From: Thiobacillus sp.
Lineage (GTDB): Bacteria; Pseudomonadota; Gammaproteobacteria; Burkholderiales; Thiobacillaceae
Reading direction: 5' to 3'
Length of the DNA: 10,000 nt
Assembly (NCBI GenBank): GCA_020216925.1
Contig: JAIWOL010000145.1
Location: forward strand, 1 to 10,000
In this document: positions 1-6,371 of the stretch, one piece after another
Position numbering within the stretch: the stretch's first letter is position 1
How the letters are laid out: the number at the start of each line of letters is the position of its first letter
Made by a program: the position numbers and the translations under genes
Notes under the pieces: model-generated
The model's database searches: none
Told to the model about the DNA's origin: nothing
What the model saw: only the letters and a program-made list of their open reading frames with translations

Positions 1-620
1 GCGTTGCGCTTTTTTATGGCCTGGTTGCCCCGGCGCATCAGCACGCTGACCTTGCCATTGCCTTCACTCTGCTGCAGTTCGGCATAGGCTGCCGCGTCTG
101 GAAGCGGCAAGGTGTCGAACAGGGTCTGCAACTGGGGCAGGCTTTGTTCGACGATCACGAAACCCAGGCGCCGTCCCGCCTCGTCCGACACGGCATGGGA
201 AACGGACAGGCTGAAGGTGGCGGCAGCCCCCGATCCGCCCTGCCCGGCGCTGGCGATCAAACGGCGCGTATCGACGGGCAGAAAGCCCGGCAACAGCTGA
301 CGCTGGCCGTCCGTCACGAACAGCACGGTCGCCTCCTGGTTCAGCGCGTGCAGGTTGCCGGCCTGAGCCTGGCAAATCTCGGCAGACACTGTGGAAAAAC
401 AGGCCAGGGTTTGCGGATGCGCCGCAATCCTTGCCGCATTTTTTTGCATGGCGTCCGCCAGAAACTCGATCTGCGCGGCCATCACCGGCTTGTCGAGCTC
501 CTCGGCCGCGTTCTGCGGCTGAGGGCGCGTCTGATAGACCGCCAGCGTCACGAAACCGGCCAGCAGCGTCAGGGCTGCGACCAGAATCAGGCCAAACCGT
601 GAAATCGAGGTGGGGGGCAT
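1..620 (-). CDS. Membrane-anchored sensor-like N-terminus, probably of an AlgC-type phosphomannomutase/phosphoglucomutase (3' part off window)
   Basis: The minus-strand frame stays open from an ATG at 620 to the window edge, giving 206 residues with no stop. Residues 9-29 form one hydrophobic segment (FGLILVAALTLLAGFVTLAV), followed by a roughly 170-residue extracytoplasmic-looking region: a helical part with AAQIEFLADAMQKNAARIAA, then a strand-rich part with LGFVIVEQSLPQLQTLF. This resembles a Cache-like periplasmic domain. No catalytic motif is visible inside the window. The gene follows dut, as algC follows dut in Pseudomonas, where a long AlgC form carries a membrane-anchored N-terminal extension before the sugar-phosphate mutase domain. 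The AlgC assignment therefore rests on gene order plus architecture and is inference; a chemoreceptor or a cyclase/histidine-kinase sensor is the alternative. No good Shine-Dalgarno sequence precedes the ATG (AAAGGA lies about 22 bases away), but no other ATG occurs between it and the in-frame stop upstream. Confidence 0.6.
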   Translation of the reverse strand, partial: MPPTSISRFGLILVAALTLLAGFVTLAVYQTRPQPQNAAEELDKPVMAAQIEFLADAMQKNAARIAAHPQTLACFSTVSAEICQAQAGNLHALNQEATVLFVTDGQRQLLPGFLPVDTRRLIASAGQGGSGAAATFSLSVSHAVSDEAGRRLGFVIVEQSLPQLQTLFDTLPLPDAAAYAELQQSEGNGKVSVLMRRGNQAIKKRN

Positions 621-785
621 GTCGAACGCGCCGGTTGGCGCAAATCCTTTATTTCTGTTCTCCGCATTCGCGACTGGTGAAAGCCGACCGCGCCGTTTTC
701 ACAAAAAACAGCAAAATCCGTGCCCCGCCCCCATCAAACCGGGTGTGCGGGCAATCCGTCACCTGTGTGTAAAAAAAAACCGACA

Positions 786-1232
786 CTATTGGCGGCCTGT
801 GCTGCCGAAGCCGCCCGCCCCCCGTTCGCTGGATTCGAATTCATCCACCACATTGAAACTCGCCTGCACCACCGGCACGATGACCAGTTGCGCAAGCCGC
901 TCCATCGGCGCGAGTTCAAAGACTGACTGGCCTCGATTCCACGCCGAAACCATGAGCTGGCCCTGATAATCCGAATCGATCAGCCCCACCAGGTTGCCCA
1001 GTACGATGCCGTGTTTGTGCCCCAGCCCGGAACGCGGCAGGATCAGCGCCGCATAGCCGGGGTCGGCCAGATGGATCGCCAGCCCGGTGGGGATCAAGTG
1101 CGTTGCCCCGGGTTGCAGCTGAATCGGCGCGTCGATGCAGGCGCGCAGATCCAGCCCGGCCGAGCCCGGCGTGGCGTAGGCAGGCAGTGCATCCCGCAGA
1201 CGGGCATCGAGAATCTTCACATCCATCTTCAT
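786..1232 (-). CDS. dut: Deoxyuridine 5'-triphosphate nucleotidohydrolase (dUTPase)
   Basis: The 148-residue product hydrolyses dUTP to dUMP and pyrophosphate, keeping uracil out of DNA and supplying dUMP for thymidylate synthesis. All five motifs of the trimeric dUTPase family are present: motif [13 protein letters not shown] (20-31), motif II PRSGLG (66-71), motif [12 protein letters not shown] (83-91) with catalytic Asp88, motif [12 protein letters not shown] (111-120), and the glycine-rich C-terminal arm [10 protein letters not shown] (137-146). Length matches the E. coli enzyme (about 151). The frame is open further upstream, but the start at 1232 (MKMDVKIL) fits the family; Met3 at 1226 is possible. 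No clear Shine-Dalgarno site is visible. Only 16 bases separate it from the coaBC stop, so it is probably co-transcribed and perhaps translationally coupled, as in the dfp-dut pair of enterobacteria. A run of nine T on the coding strand follows the stop. Confidence 0.96.
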   Translation of the reverse strand: MKMDVKILDARLRDALPAYATPGSAGLDLRACIDAPIQLQPGATHLIPTGLAIHLADPGYAALILPRSGLGHKHGIVLGNLVGLIDSDYQGQLMVSAWNRGQSVFELAPMERLAQLVIVPVVQASFNVVDEFESSERGAGGFGSTGRQ

Positions 1233-1248
1233 ATTCGTCGGACTTTCG

Positions 1249-2436
1249 TCAGTTGAGGTGGGCAGCGATGTGGCGAATGATCGCCCGTGCCTGGACTGTC
1301 TTGTCGGCGCGCGGCAGGGGATGCCGTCCGGCCGCGTCGAGCAGCACCAGCTCGGCCGAATCCCGGCCGAACGTGTCCTGGGCCAGGTTGGCCACCAGCA
1401 AGGGCACGTTCTTGCGCTGGCGCTTGGCTTCGGCATGGGCGATCAGATTCTCGGTTTCGGCCGCGAAACCCACGCAAAACGGCGCGTCGGCACGCGCCGC
1501 CACTTCGGCCAGGATATCCGGCGTCGGCGTCAGCTCGAGCCGCAGGCCCGATGCGTCTTTTTTGAGTTTTTGCCGGGCTGCCGTCTCGACGCGGTAATCG
1601 GCAACCGCCGCCACGGCGATGAATACGTCCGCAGGCAATTCGGCCAGCACGGCGGCCCGCATCTGCGCCGCCGTTTCCACGTCGACCCGGCGCACGCCGG
1701 CAGGCACGGCAAGGCAGGTCGGCCCGGAGACGAGGCAGACTGCCGCGCCAGCCTCACGCGCGGCAGATGCCACCGCGTAACCCATCTTGCCCGAACTGCG
1801 ATTGGTGAGCCCCCGCACCGGGTCGATGGGTTCGAAAGTCGGCCCCGCGGTGACGACTACACGCCTGCCCGCGAGTTCGCCGTGCACATGCCCTGCCAGC
1901 AGTTCGGCCAGCAGTTCGGCCGGTTCCAGCATGCGGCCCGGCCCGGTCTCCCCGCAGGCCTGTTCGCCTGCCGCCGGTCCCAGTACGCGCACCCCGTCGG
2001 CGTGCAACTGCGCCAGATTGCGCTGCGTGGGTGCAGCAGACCACATGGCCTGGTTCATAGCCGGCGCCACATACAAGGGGACGCTGCGCGCAAGACACAG
2101 GGTGGAGAGCAGATCATCGGCGCGACCGTGCGCGAGCTTGGCGAGGAATTCGGCCGTGGCCGGCGCGACCAGGATCAGATCGGCTTCGCGCGAGGCACGG
2201 ATATGTGCCATGCCGTCCCCATCGGCAGCCTCCCATATCGAAGTAAGCACAGGCTTACCCGAAAGACTTTGAAATGTCAGCGGCGTAACAAACCGCTTTG
2301 CAGCCTCGGTCATGCCCACGCGCACGTCGGCCCCCGCTTTCCTGAGCAGGCGACAGAGTTCCGCAGCCTTGTAGGCGGCGACGCCGCCCGTCACGCCGAG
2401 AAGAATGTTTTTGCCGCTGAGCGACACCGCTGCCAT
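1249..2436 (-). CDS. coaBC: Bifunctional phosphopantothenoylcysteine decarboxylase / phosphopantothenate-cysteine ligase
   Basis: The 395-residue protein carries out two steps of coenzyme A synthesis: ligation of cysteine to 4'-phosphopantothenate (CoaB, CTP-dependent) and FMN-dependent decarboxylation to 4'-phosphopantetheine (CoaC). The N-terminal flavoprotein half shows [14 protein letters not shown] (14-27), the catalytic His region MAHIR with His78, the PAMNQAMW motif (125-132) and [10 protein letters not shown] with Cys161 (160-169). The C-terminal half shows [20 protein letters not shown] (198-217) including Asn212, AAVADYR (276-282), KLKK (290-293), GFAAETE (323-329) and the KRQRKN loop (338-343). 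Both domains look complete and the length is normal for the fusion (about 400). The ATG at 2436 lies directly before the first strand of the flavodoxin-like fold. It diverges from radC and is followed by dut 16 bases downstream. The domain linker carries a small in-frame AELL duplication. Confidence 0.97.
   Translation of the reverse strand: MAAVSLSGKNILLGVTGGVAAYKAAELCRLLRKAGADVRVGMTEAAKRFVTPLTFQSLSGKPVLTSIWEAADGDGMAHIRASREADLILVAPATAEFLAKLAHGRADDLLSTLCLARSVPLYVAPAMNQAMWSAAPTQRNLAQLHADGVRVLGPAAGEQACGETGPGRMLEPAELLAELLAGHVHGELAGRRVVVTAGPTFEPIDPVRGLTNRSSGKMGYAVASAAREAGAAVCLVSGPTCLAVPAGVRRVDVETAAQMRAAVLAELPADVFIAVAAVADYRVETAARQKLKKDASGLRLELTPTPDILAEVAARADAPFCVGFAAETENLIAHAEAKRQRKNVPLLVANLAQDTFGRDSAELVLLDAAGRHPLPRADKTVQARAIIRHIAAHLN
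1896..1919. repeat. Tandem 12-bp direct repeat (two exact copies) inside coaBC
   Basis: Two exact head-to-tail copies of CCAGCAGTTCGG (plus-strand reading) lie in coaBC. The unit is a multiple of three, so it appears in the protein as AELLAELL at about residues 173-180. It sits between the decarboxylase and ligase domains, where extra residues should be tolerated. It looks like an in-frame slippage duplication, not a functional site. Confidence 0.7.
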
Positions 2437-2450
2437 CCCGATGAGGCTTA

Positions 2451-2468
2451 TAGAATGACAACATTCTA
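2451..2468. promoter_or_regulatory. Inverted repeat with mirrored -10-like hexamers between divergent coaBC and radC
   Basis: The 49-base gap between the divergent coaBC and radC starts contains a perfect 7-bp dyad, TAGAATG-ACAA-CATTCTA. Each arm reads TAGAAT on its own strand, a fair match to the sigma70 -10 box TATAAT. The plus-strand hexamer (2451-2456) points at radC (start 2486) and the minus-strand hexamer (2468-2463) points at coaBC (start 2436). Both would give short leaders of about 20-25 bases. Neither has a convincing -35 box at 16-18 bases, so the dyad could instead be a regulator site. That it controls both genes is inference from position. Confidence 0.4.
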
Positions 2469-2485
2469 CGGGAGGGGAGAAGATC

Positions 2486-3160
2486 GTGGCGATTCGTGAC
2501 TGGCCGGAAGATGCGCGCCCGCGCGAGAAGCTGCTGCATCAGGGTGCGGCGGCACTCACCGACGCCGAGCTGGTGGCGGTCTTCCTGCGGACCGGCGTCA
2601 CCGGCAAGAGCGCGGTGGACCTGGGGCGCGAACTCATCCAGCGCTTTGGCGGCCTCGGCAAACTATGTCGCGCCGACCGCAGGGCCGCCTGTGCCGCGCC
2701 CGGCATCGGCGCCGCCAAATACGCCCAGCTTGCCGCCGTGATGGAAATGGCGCGCCGCACCCTGGCCGAAGACATGCGTGCCGGTGACGCCCTGACCTCC
2801 CCCGACGCCGTGCGCGATTATCTGCGCCTGATCCTGCGCGACAAGGAATACGAGGTGTTCTGCTGCGTCTTTCTGGACGCCCAGCACCGCGTGCTCGCCA
2901 CCGAAGAACTCTTTCGCGGCACGCTCACCCAGACCAGCGTCTACCCGCGCGAAATCGTCAAGCGCGCACTCGCGCACAATGCCGCTGCGCTGGTCATTGC
3001 CCACAACCACCCCAGCGGCGTCGCCGAACCCAGCCAGGCCGACCGCCAGCTGACACGCCATCTTGCCGAAGCGCTGGCGCTGGTGGATGTGCGCGTACTC
3101 GATCATTTCATCGTTGCAGGCCCGGTTGCGCTGTCTTTCCGGGAAGCCGGGCACCTCTGA
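2486..3160 (+). CDS. radC: RadC family protein (JAB/MPN+ metal-binding domain)
   Basis: The 224-residue product matches the length of E. coli RadC (222). An N-terminal helical region opens with the family-typical [20 protein letters not shown] (11-30) and contains a helix-hairpin-helix-like [12 protein letters not shown] (71-82). The C-terminal JAB/MPN domain carries the metal-binding signature HNHPSG (173-178) and EPSQAD (181-186), so His173, His175 and Asp186 are the expected zinc ligands. The family was once named as a DNA repair factor, but later work tied the original mutant phenotype to recG, and its biochemical role remains unsettled. The start is GTG at 2486, supported by a strong Shine-Dalgarno GGAGGGGAGA at 2471-2480. 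It diverges from coaBC and precedes rpmB on the same strand, the arrangement known from E. coli. A separate promoter seems to drive rpmB. Confidence 0.95.
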   Translation: MAIRDWPEDARPREKLLHQGAAALTDAELVAVFLRTGVTGKSAVDLGRELIQRFGGLGKLCRADRRAACAAPGIGAAKYAQLAAVMEMARRTLAEDMRAGDALTSPDAVRDYLRLILRDKEYEVFCCVFLDAQHRVLATEELFRGTLTQTSVYPREIVKRALAHNAAALVIAHNHPSGVAEPSQADRQLTRHLAEALALVDVRVLDHFIVAGPVALSFREAGHL

Positions 3161-3161
3161 C

Positions 3162-3191
3162 TTGCCTTGTTCCGGCGGGCTATGGTATAAA
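3162..3191 (+). promoter_or_regulatory. Probable sigma70 promoter of the rpmB-rpmG operon
   Basis: A -35-like TTGCCT at 3162-3167 is followed after 18 bases by TATAAA at 3186-3191. The -10 box is preceded by TGG (3183-3185), an extended -10 element. It starts directly after the radC stop (3160) and would give an rpmB leader of roughly 55-60 bases, consistent with a strong, growth-regulated ribosomal protein promoter. No experimental start site is available. Confidence 0.6.
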
Positions 3192-3255
3192 TCGCGGTTC
3201 TCGGGTTTCGGCCTTGCCGTGCCCTCCGTCATTTTCATGTTCCTGGAGCAGCGTC

Positions 3256-3492
3256 ATGGCTCGCGTATGTGTCGTTACGGGCAAGAAGCCCATGGTGGGA
3301 AACAACGTTTCCCACGCCAACAACAAAACCAAGCGTCGTTTCCTTCCCAACCTGCAATACCGCCGGTTCTGGGTTGAAAGCGAAAACCGCTGGGTGCGTC
3401 TGCGTCTGTCCAACGCGGCGCTGCGCACCATCGACAAAAACGGCATCGACGCCGTGCTGGCCGATCTCCGCGCTCGCGGCGAAGGCGTATAA
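3256..3492 (+). CDS. rpmB: 50S ribosomal protein L28 (bL28)
   Basis: The 78-residue basic protein is a component of the large ribosomal subunit. It begins [20 protein letters not shown] and continues with the [12 protein letters not shown] segment (22-33), characteristic of proteobacterial bL28, and has the family's usual length (78 in E. coli). The paired Cys motifs of zinc-binding L28 paralogues are absent (only Cys5), so this is the zinc-independent form. The ATG at 3256 has GGAG at 3245-3248 upstream. It is transcribed with rpmG, whose start lies 11 bases beyond this stop; the TAA stop overlaps the rpmG Shine-Dalgarno site (TAAGGAG), pointing to coupled translation. Confidence 0.98.
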   Translation: MARVCVVTGKKPMVGNNVSHANNKTKRRFLPNLQYRRFWVESENRWVRLRLSNAALRTIDKNGIDAVLADLRARGEGV

Positions 3493-3503
3493 GGAGAACC
3501 GAC

Positions 3504-3671
3504 ATGGCAAAAGGCGGACGCGAAAAAATCAAGCTGGAGTCCACTGCGGGCACCGGCCACTTCTACACCACCACCAAGAATAAAAAAACGATGCCTGAGA
3601 AAATGGCGATCATGAAGTTCGATCCCAAGGCTCGCAAGCACGTCGAATACAAGGAAACCAAGCTGAAGTGA
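3504..3671 (+). CDS. rpmG: 50S ribosomal protein L33 (bL33)
   Basis: The 55-residue protein starts [20 protein letters not shown] and continues with YTTTKNKK (21-28), nearly identical to the E. coli bL33 N-terminal half, and has exactly the same length as the E. coli protein. It lacks the CxxC pairs of zinc-ribbon L33 paralogues, so it is the zinc-independent form. A strong Shine-Dalgarno AAGGAGA lies at 3491-3497, overlapping the rpmB stop codon. It is the last gene of the plus-strand unit and is followed 24 bases later by a strong hairpin terminator. Confidence 0.98.
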   Translation: MAKGGREKIKLESTAGTGHFYTTTKNKKTMPEKMAIMKFDPKARKHVEYKETKLK

Positions 3672-3695
3672 TTCAGAGCCGTGCCCTGGTTGGAC

Positions 3696-3746
3696 GTTGC
3701 ACCCAATAAAAAACCCGCCTCTGGCGGGTTTTTTATTGGGTGCAAC
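3696..3746. terminator. Bidirectional intrinsic terminator between rpmG and the desaturase gene
   Basis: A perfect inverted repeat has two 24-base arms (3696-3719 and 3723-3746) around a 3-base TCT loop. The inner stem is AACCCGCC/GGCGGGTT, followed by a T-run (3729-3734) on the plus strand and the matching A-run (3708-3713) on the other side, so it works as a hairpin plus U-tract in both directions. It sits between the converging rpmG (stop 3671) and desaturase (stop 3768) genes and most likely terminates both. Confidence 0.93.
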
Positions 3747-3767
3747 AAATCGAAGTCTTCGACGGGT

Positions 3768-4940
3768 TCAGGCGTAGCTGCGCAGACGAAGCGAGAAGTT
3801 TTGCAGCGAAGGAATGCCGCTTTCTTCCGCACGCTTGCACCAGGCCTGCAATTGCTCCAGCAGCTGTTCGCGGCTTGCCGTCGAGCGGCCCCACAGTGCA
3901 GCGAGTTCCTGCCGCATGCGATAAACCGTCTGCAAACGTTCGCTCTTGCCAAGCAGGCTCTCCAGTTCGGCCTTGTCAGCAGCGCCGAGTTCTGCCGGCT
4001 CCTTGTGCAGCCAGCGACGGAAACTGGCGAGATTCCAGTGCTGCGGCAGGGCGGTGCCGGCTTTCAACTTGGCGATTTCGGCTGCGGCGTCGGCCCCCAC
4101 GCTCTTTACGAAACGGGCCATCACGTCGTAGCGATGGGTGATGATCGCCTGCAGGGTATCGACGTCGCACAGCGGCTTGGCCGGGCGCCATTTCACGGTT
4201 GGGGCCACCTTGCGGATAGTGGCCAGGCCGACATAGGACATCAGCTTGATGTAAAGCCAGCCAATGTCGAACTCGTACCATTTGTTCGACAGGCGGGCGC
4301 TGGTGCCGTAGGCGTGGTGGTTGTTGTGCAGTTCTTCGCCGCCGATGAGGATGCCCCAGGGCACGATGTTGGTCGAGGCGTCCTCGCAGGCAAAATTGCG
4401 GTATCCCCAGTAGTGGCCGACGCCGTTGATGATGCCCGCCGCCGTCACGGGAATCCATGCCATCTGCACCGCCCAAATGGTGAGGCCGATCGGCCCGAAC
4501 AGGATCACGTTGACGATCAGCATGAGGCCCACGCCGAGCGCCGAGTGCTTCGAATAGAGATTGTGTTCGATCCAGTCGTCGGGCGTGCCGTGGCTGTATT
4601 TGGCGAGGGTTTCCGGGTTTTTCGCCTCGGCGCGGTATAGCTCCGCGCCTTCCCAGAAGACCTTTTTCAGACCCCGCGTCTGCGGGCTGTGAGGATCTTC
4701 GGGGGTTTCGCACTTGGCGTGATGCTTGCGGTGGATGGCCACCCATTCGCGGGTGACCATGCCGGTCGTCATCCACAGCCAGAAACGGAAAAAATGGCTG
4801 ACGATGGGATGCAGGTCGAGTGCGCGGTGCGCCTGCGCGCGGTGCAGATAGATCGTAACGGCGGCAATGGTGATGTGGGTCAGGCCCAGCGCCACCAGCA
4901 CATAGCCCCACCAAGGCAGATCGATCAAGCCAAGTTGCAT
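3768..4940 (-). CDS. Membrane acyl-lipid / acyl-CoA fatty acid desaturase (DesA-like) with an atypical C-terminal tail
   Basis: The 390-residue integral membrane di-iron enzyme introduces a cis double bond, probably at delta-9, into saturated acyl chains using oxygen and electrons from a redox partner not seen here. The three histidine boxes are intact: HRAQAH (33-38), HRKHH (70-74) and HNNHH (205-209), plus a further His in NGVGHYWGY (172-180). Hydrophobic segments lie near 8-30, 46-62, 134-150 and 153-171. After about residue 260 the protein continues with a charged helical tail of about 130 residues that is not part of the catalytic core; its end (325-390) resembles the C-terminal helices of ISL3-family transposases, as I recall from other DesA-like proteins. 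Shine-Dalgarno AGGAAG lies seven bases before the ATG at 4940. A good sigma70-like promoter precedes it, so it can be expressed apart from the upstream mscS-like gene. Exact regiospecificity is not readable from sequence. Confidence 0.92.
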   Translation of the reverse strand: MQLGLIDLPWWGYVLVALGLTHITIAAVTIYLHRAQAHRALDLHPIVSHFFRFWLWMTTGMVTREWVAIHRKHHAKCETPEDPHSPQTRGLKKVFWEGAELYRAEAKNPETLAKYSHGTPDDWIEHNLYSKHSALGVGLMLIVNVILFGPIGLTIWAVQMAWIPVTAAGIINGVGHYWGYRNFACEDASTNIVPWGILIGGEELHNNHHAYGTSARLSNKWYEFDIGWLYIKLMSYVGLATIRKVAPTVKWRPAKPLCDVDTLQAIITHRYDVMARFVKSVGADAAAEIAKLKAGTALPQHWNLASFRRWLHKEPAELGAADKAELESLLGKSERLQTVYRMRQELAALWGRSTASREQLLEQLQAWCKRAEESGIPSLQNFSLRLRSYA

Positions 4941-4975
4941 GGAAACTTCCTATAAAAAAGACAAGCTAGTCCGTT

Positions 4976-5004
4976 AATATACGGATGAGAACCATAAAAA
5001 TCAA
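4976..5004 (-). promoter_or_regulatory. Probable sigma70 promoter of the desaturase gene
   Basis: On the minus strand TTGATT (5004-4999) is followed by a 17-base spacer and TATATT (4981-4976), a close match to the sigma70 consensus in an otherwise GC-rich region. The predicted leader is about 30 bases, and the desaturase Shine-Dalgarno site and ATG (4940) follow. The -35 box overlaps the stop codon of the upstream mscS-like gene. The -10 box sits inside the imperfect dyad CCGTATATTAACGG (4984-4971), which could be a repressor site; that is speculative. Confidence 0.7.
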
Positions 5005-6371
5005 GAATTTTCATTGGCGCCGGCCGGGGCGGATACAGCCATGTGCACCACACGCTGCGGGAAGGGAATCACGATTTTTGCTGCCTTGAAGCGCCGCCAG
5101 ATCGCCCAGTTGATGTCCGAACGCAGGTTGTTCTGCCCTGCTTCCGCGTCGCGTATCCATACCGCAAGTTCCAGGTTGATGCCACTGTCGGCAAATTCCT
5201 TGAGAAACACACGCGGTTTGCAGCAGGATTCGTCCAGGATGACGCGCGGTTGCGCATGCGCGGCCTCCAGCATCAGGGTTTCGGCCAGTTCCAGGTCAGT
5301 GTCGTAGTCCACCTGGATCGGTATCGCAACGCGAACGTTCGGCGCCGACAGCGAGTGGTTCACCACGGTCTGGCTGATCAGCATTTCATTGGGCACGATG
5401 CTTTCGGTGCCATCCAGCGCTCTCAACAGGGTGTAACGGGTGTTGATCTGGCTGACTTCGCCGTATTTGTTATCAACCGTGACCAGGTCGCCGATTCGCA
5501 CTGAACGGTCGAGCAGGATGATGAAGCCGGAAATGTAATTGCTGGCCACTTTTTGCAGGCCAAAGCCGATGCCCACCCCCAGTGCGCCGCCGAACACCGA
5601 CAGCACGGTGAGATCGATCCCCACCGCCGGCAGGGCCACCAACACTGCCAGGATCAGGAATATCGTCCGTGCCGCCTTCGACAGCGCCATGCGCAGCGAC
5701 AGATTCATCTGCGTAAGCCCCATCAGGCGGTTCTCGGTCAGGCGCGACAGCGCGAGCGCCGCGACCACCGCGATGCTGACCACCGCCGCCGCCTGGAACA
5801 GCAGCCACAGGGAGAAACGATGATTGCCCGATTCGAACGACAAAGCTTCCATCGCCGCGTGTATGCGCGGCAACAGCCCCGTGATGTGCAGCGCAAACGC
5901 CCCCCATATCAACCACGCTGCCCTGCGCTCCCAGGCCCTGAGCGAATCGCGCGGTTCGAAGATGTAGCGCAGGGCATGGATCACCAGCCTCACGGCCACC
6001 AGCGACAGCAGGAGCGGTACCGCCAGATTCAGCAGATGTACCTTTTCCTGCAGCCAGATATCGACTATCCCTCGGCCAGCCAGCACCGCCAGCAGCATGA
6101 CGAGCGGAAAGCCCACGCGCCGCAGCCCTTCCCACCCCGCCGACCATCTGGCATCGGAGGAAGTGAGACGCGGCCTCAGCCAGCGCATCACCGCCCATGC
6201 CAGCAGTGCCGCGGCGAGCAGCACCCCGACCTGCCACACCAGATCGACGTCGCGGCTATCGTCGATCAGCCGCGTGATGAGGTTGTCGAAAGGAACCGGC
6301 TTGGCCACGGATTCAGAAGCTGTGGGTGAACTGGGCGGAGAGGATGTCGACGGAGCCGTCGTAAGTGCCAC
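5001..6371 (-). CDS. MscS-family mechanosensitive ion channel
   Basis: The predicted inner-membrane protein has up to 456 residues and about seven hydrophobic segments (approximately 45-63, 86-106, 113-135, 150-170, 187-210, 234-252 and the pore helix 256-287). The pore-lining helix has the Gly/Ala-rich MscS pattern GGALGVGIGFGLQKVASNYI (261-280), followed by SGFIILLDRSVRIGD (281-295) and the cytoplasmic beta-domain with VPNEMLISQ (326-334). The C-terminal region ends in the IPFPQR pattern typical of the family (435-440). Such channels open on membrane tension to release solutes after hypo-osmotic shock. The start is uncertain. GTG at 6371, with a GAGG four bases before it, overlaps the fadL 3' end by 59 bases and adds a Ser/Pro/Thr-rich stretch (residues 4-20). 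GTG at 6308 lies four bases after the fadL stop, gives 435 residues and suits termination-reinitiation. Gating and conductance cannot be read from sequence. Confidence 0.93.
   Translation of the reverse strand: MALTTAPSTSSPPSSPTASESVAKPVPFDNLITRLIDDSRDVDLVWQVGVLLAAALLAWAVMRWLRPRLTSSDARWSAGWEGLRRVGFPLVMLLAVLAGRGIVDIWLQEKVHLLNLAVPLLLSLVAVRLVIHALRYIFEPRDSLRAWERRAAWLIWGAFALHITGLLPRIHAAMEALSFESGNHRFSLWLLFQAAAVVSIAVVAALALSRLTENRLMGLTQMNLSLRMALSKAARTIFLILAVLVALPAVGIDLTVLSVFGGALGVGIGFGLQKVASNYISGFIILLDRSVRIGDLVTVDNKYGEVSQINTRYTLLRALDGTESIVPNEMLISQTVVNHSLSAPNVRVAIPIQVDYDTDLELAETLMLEAAHAQPRVILDESCCKPRVFLKEFADSGINLELAVWIRDAEAGQNNLRSDINWAIWRRFKAAKIVIPFPQRVVHMAVSAPAGANENS

Noticed and set aside
144..602. 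Plus-strand frame of 152 codons near the left edge
   Set aside because: The opposite strand encodes a sensible membrane-anchored protein over the same bases, while this frame gives a His/Arg/Gln-rich sequence without motifs.
677..702. Short inverted repeat GTGAAA...TTTCAC upstream of the left-edge gene
   Set aside because: Only six base pairs around a 14-base GC-rich centre, with no usual operator or terminator features; expected by chance at this size.
1233..1436. Extended N-terminus of dut reaching into coaBC
   Set aside because: The 68 extra codons overlap the coaBC 3' end in another frame and read as Pro/Arg/Ser-rich sequence; dUTPase homology starts at MKMDVKIL (1232).
1258..2499. Long plus-strand open frame (413 codons) opposite coaBC
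   Set aside because: It lies antisense to an unmistakable coaBC, has no recognisable motif and a His/Arg/Gly-rich composition typical of reverse frames in GC-rich coding DNA.
3768..3965. Remnant insertion sequence at the end of the desaturase gene
   Set aside because: Although the protein tail recalls ISL3 transposases, the frame is intact, there are no terminal inverted repeats or target duplications, and composition matches the rest of the gene; any capture would be ancient.
3681..4640. Plus-strand open frame of 319 codons opposite the desaturase gene
   Set aside because: It begins upstream of and runs through the terminator hairpin and then antisense to the desaturase; no family resemblance and no ribosome binding site.
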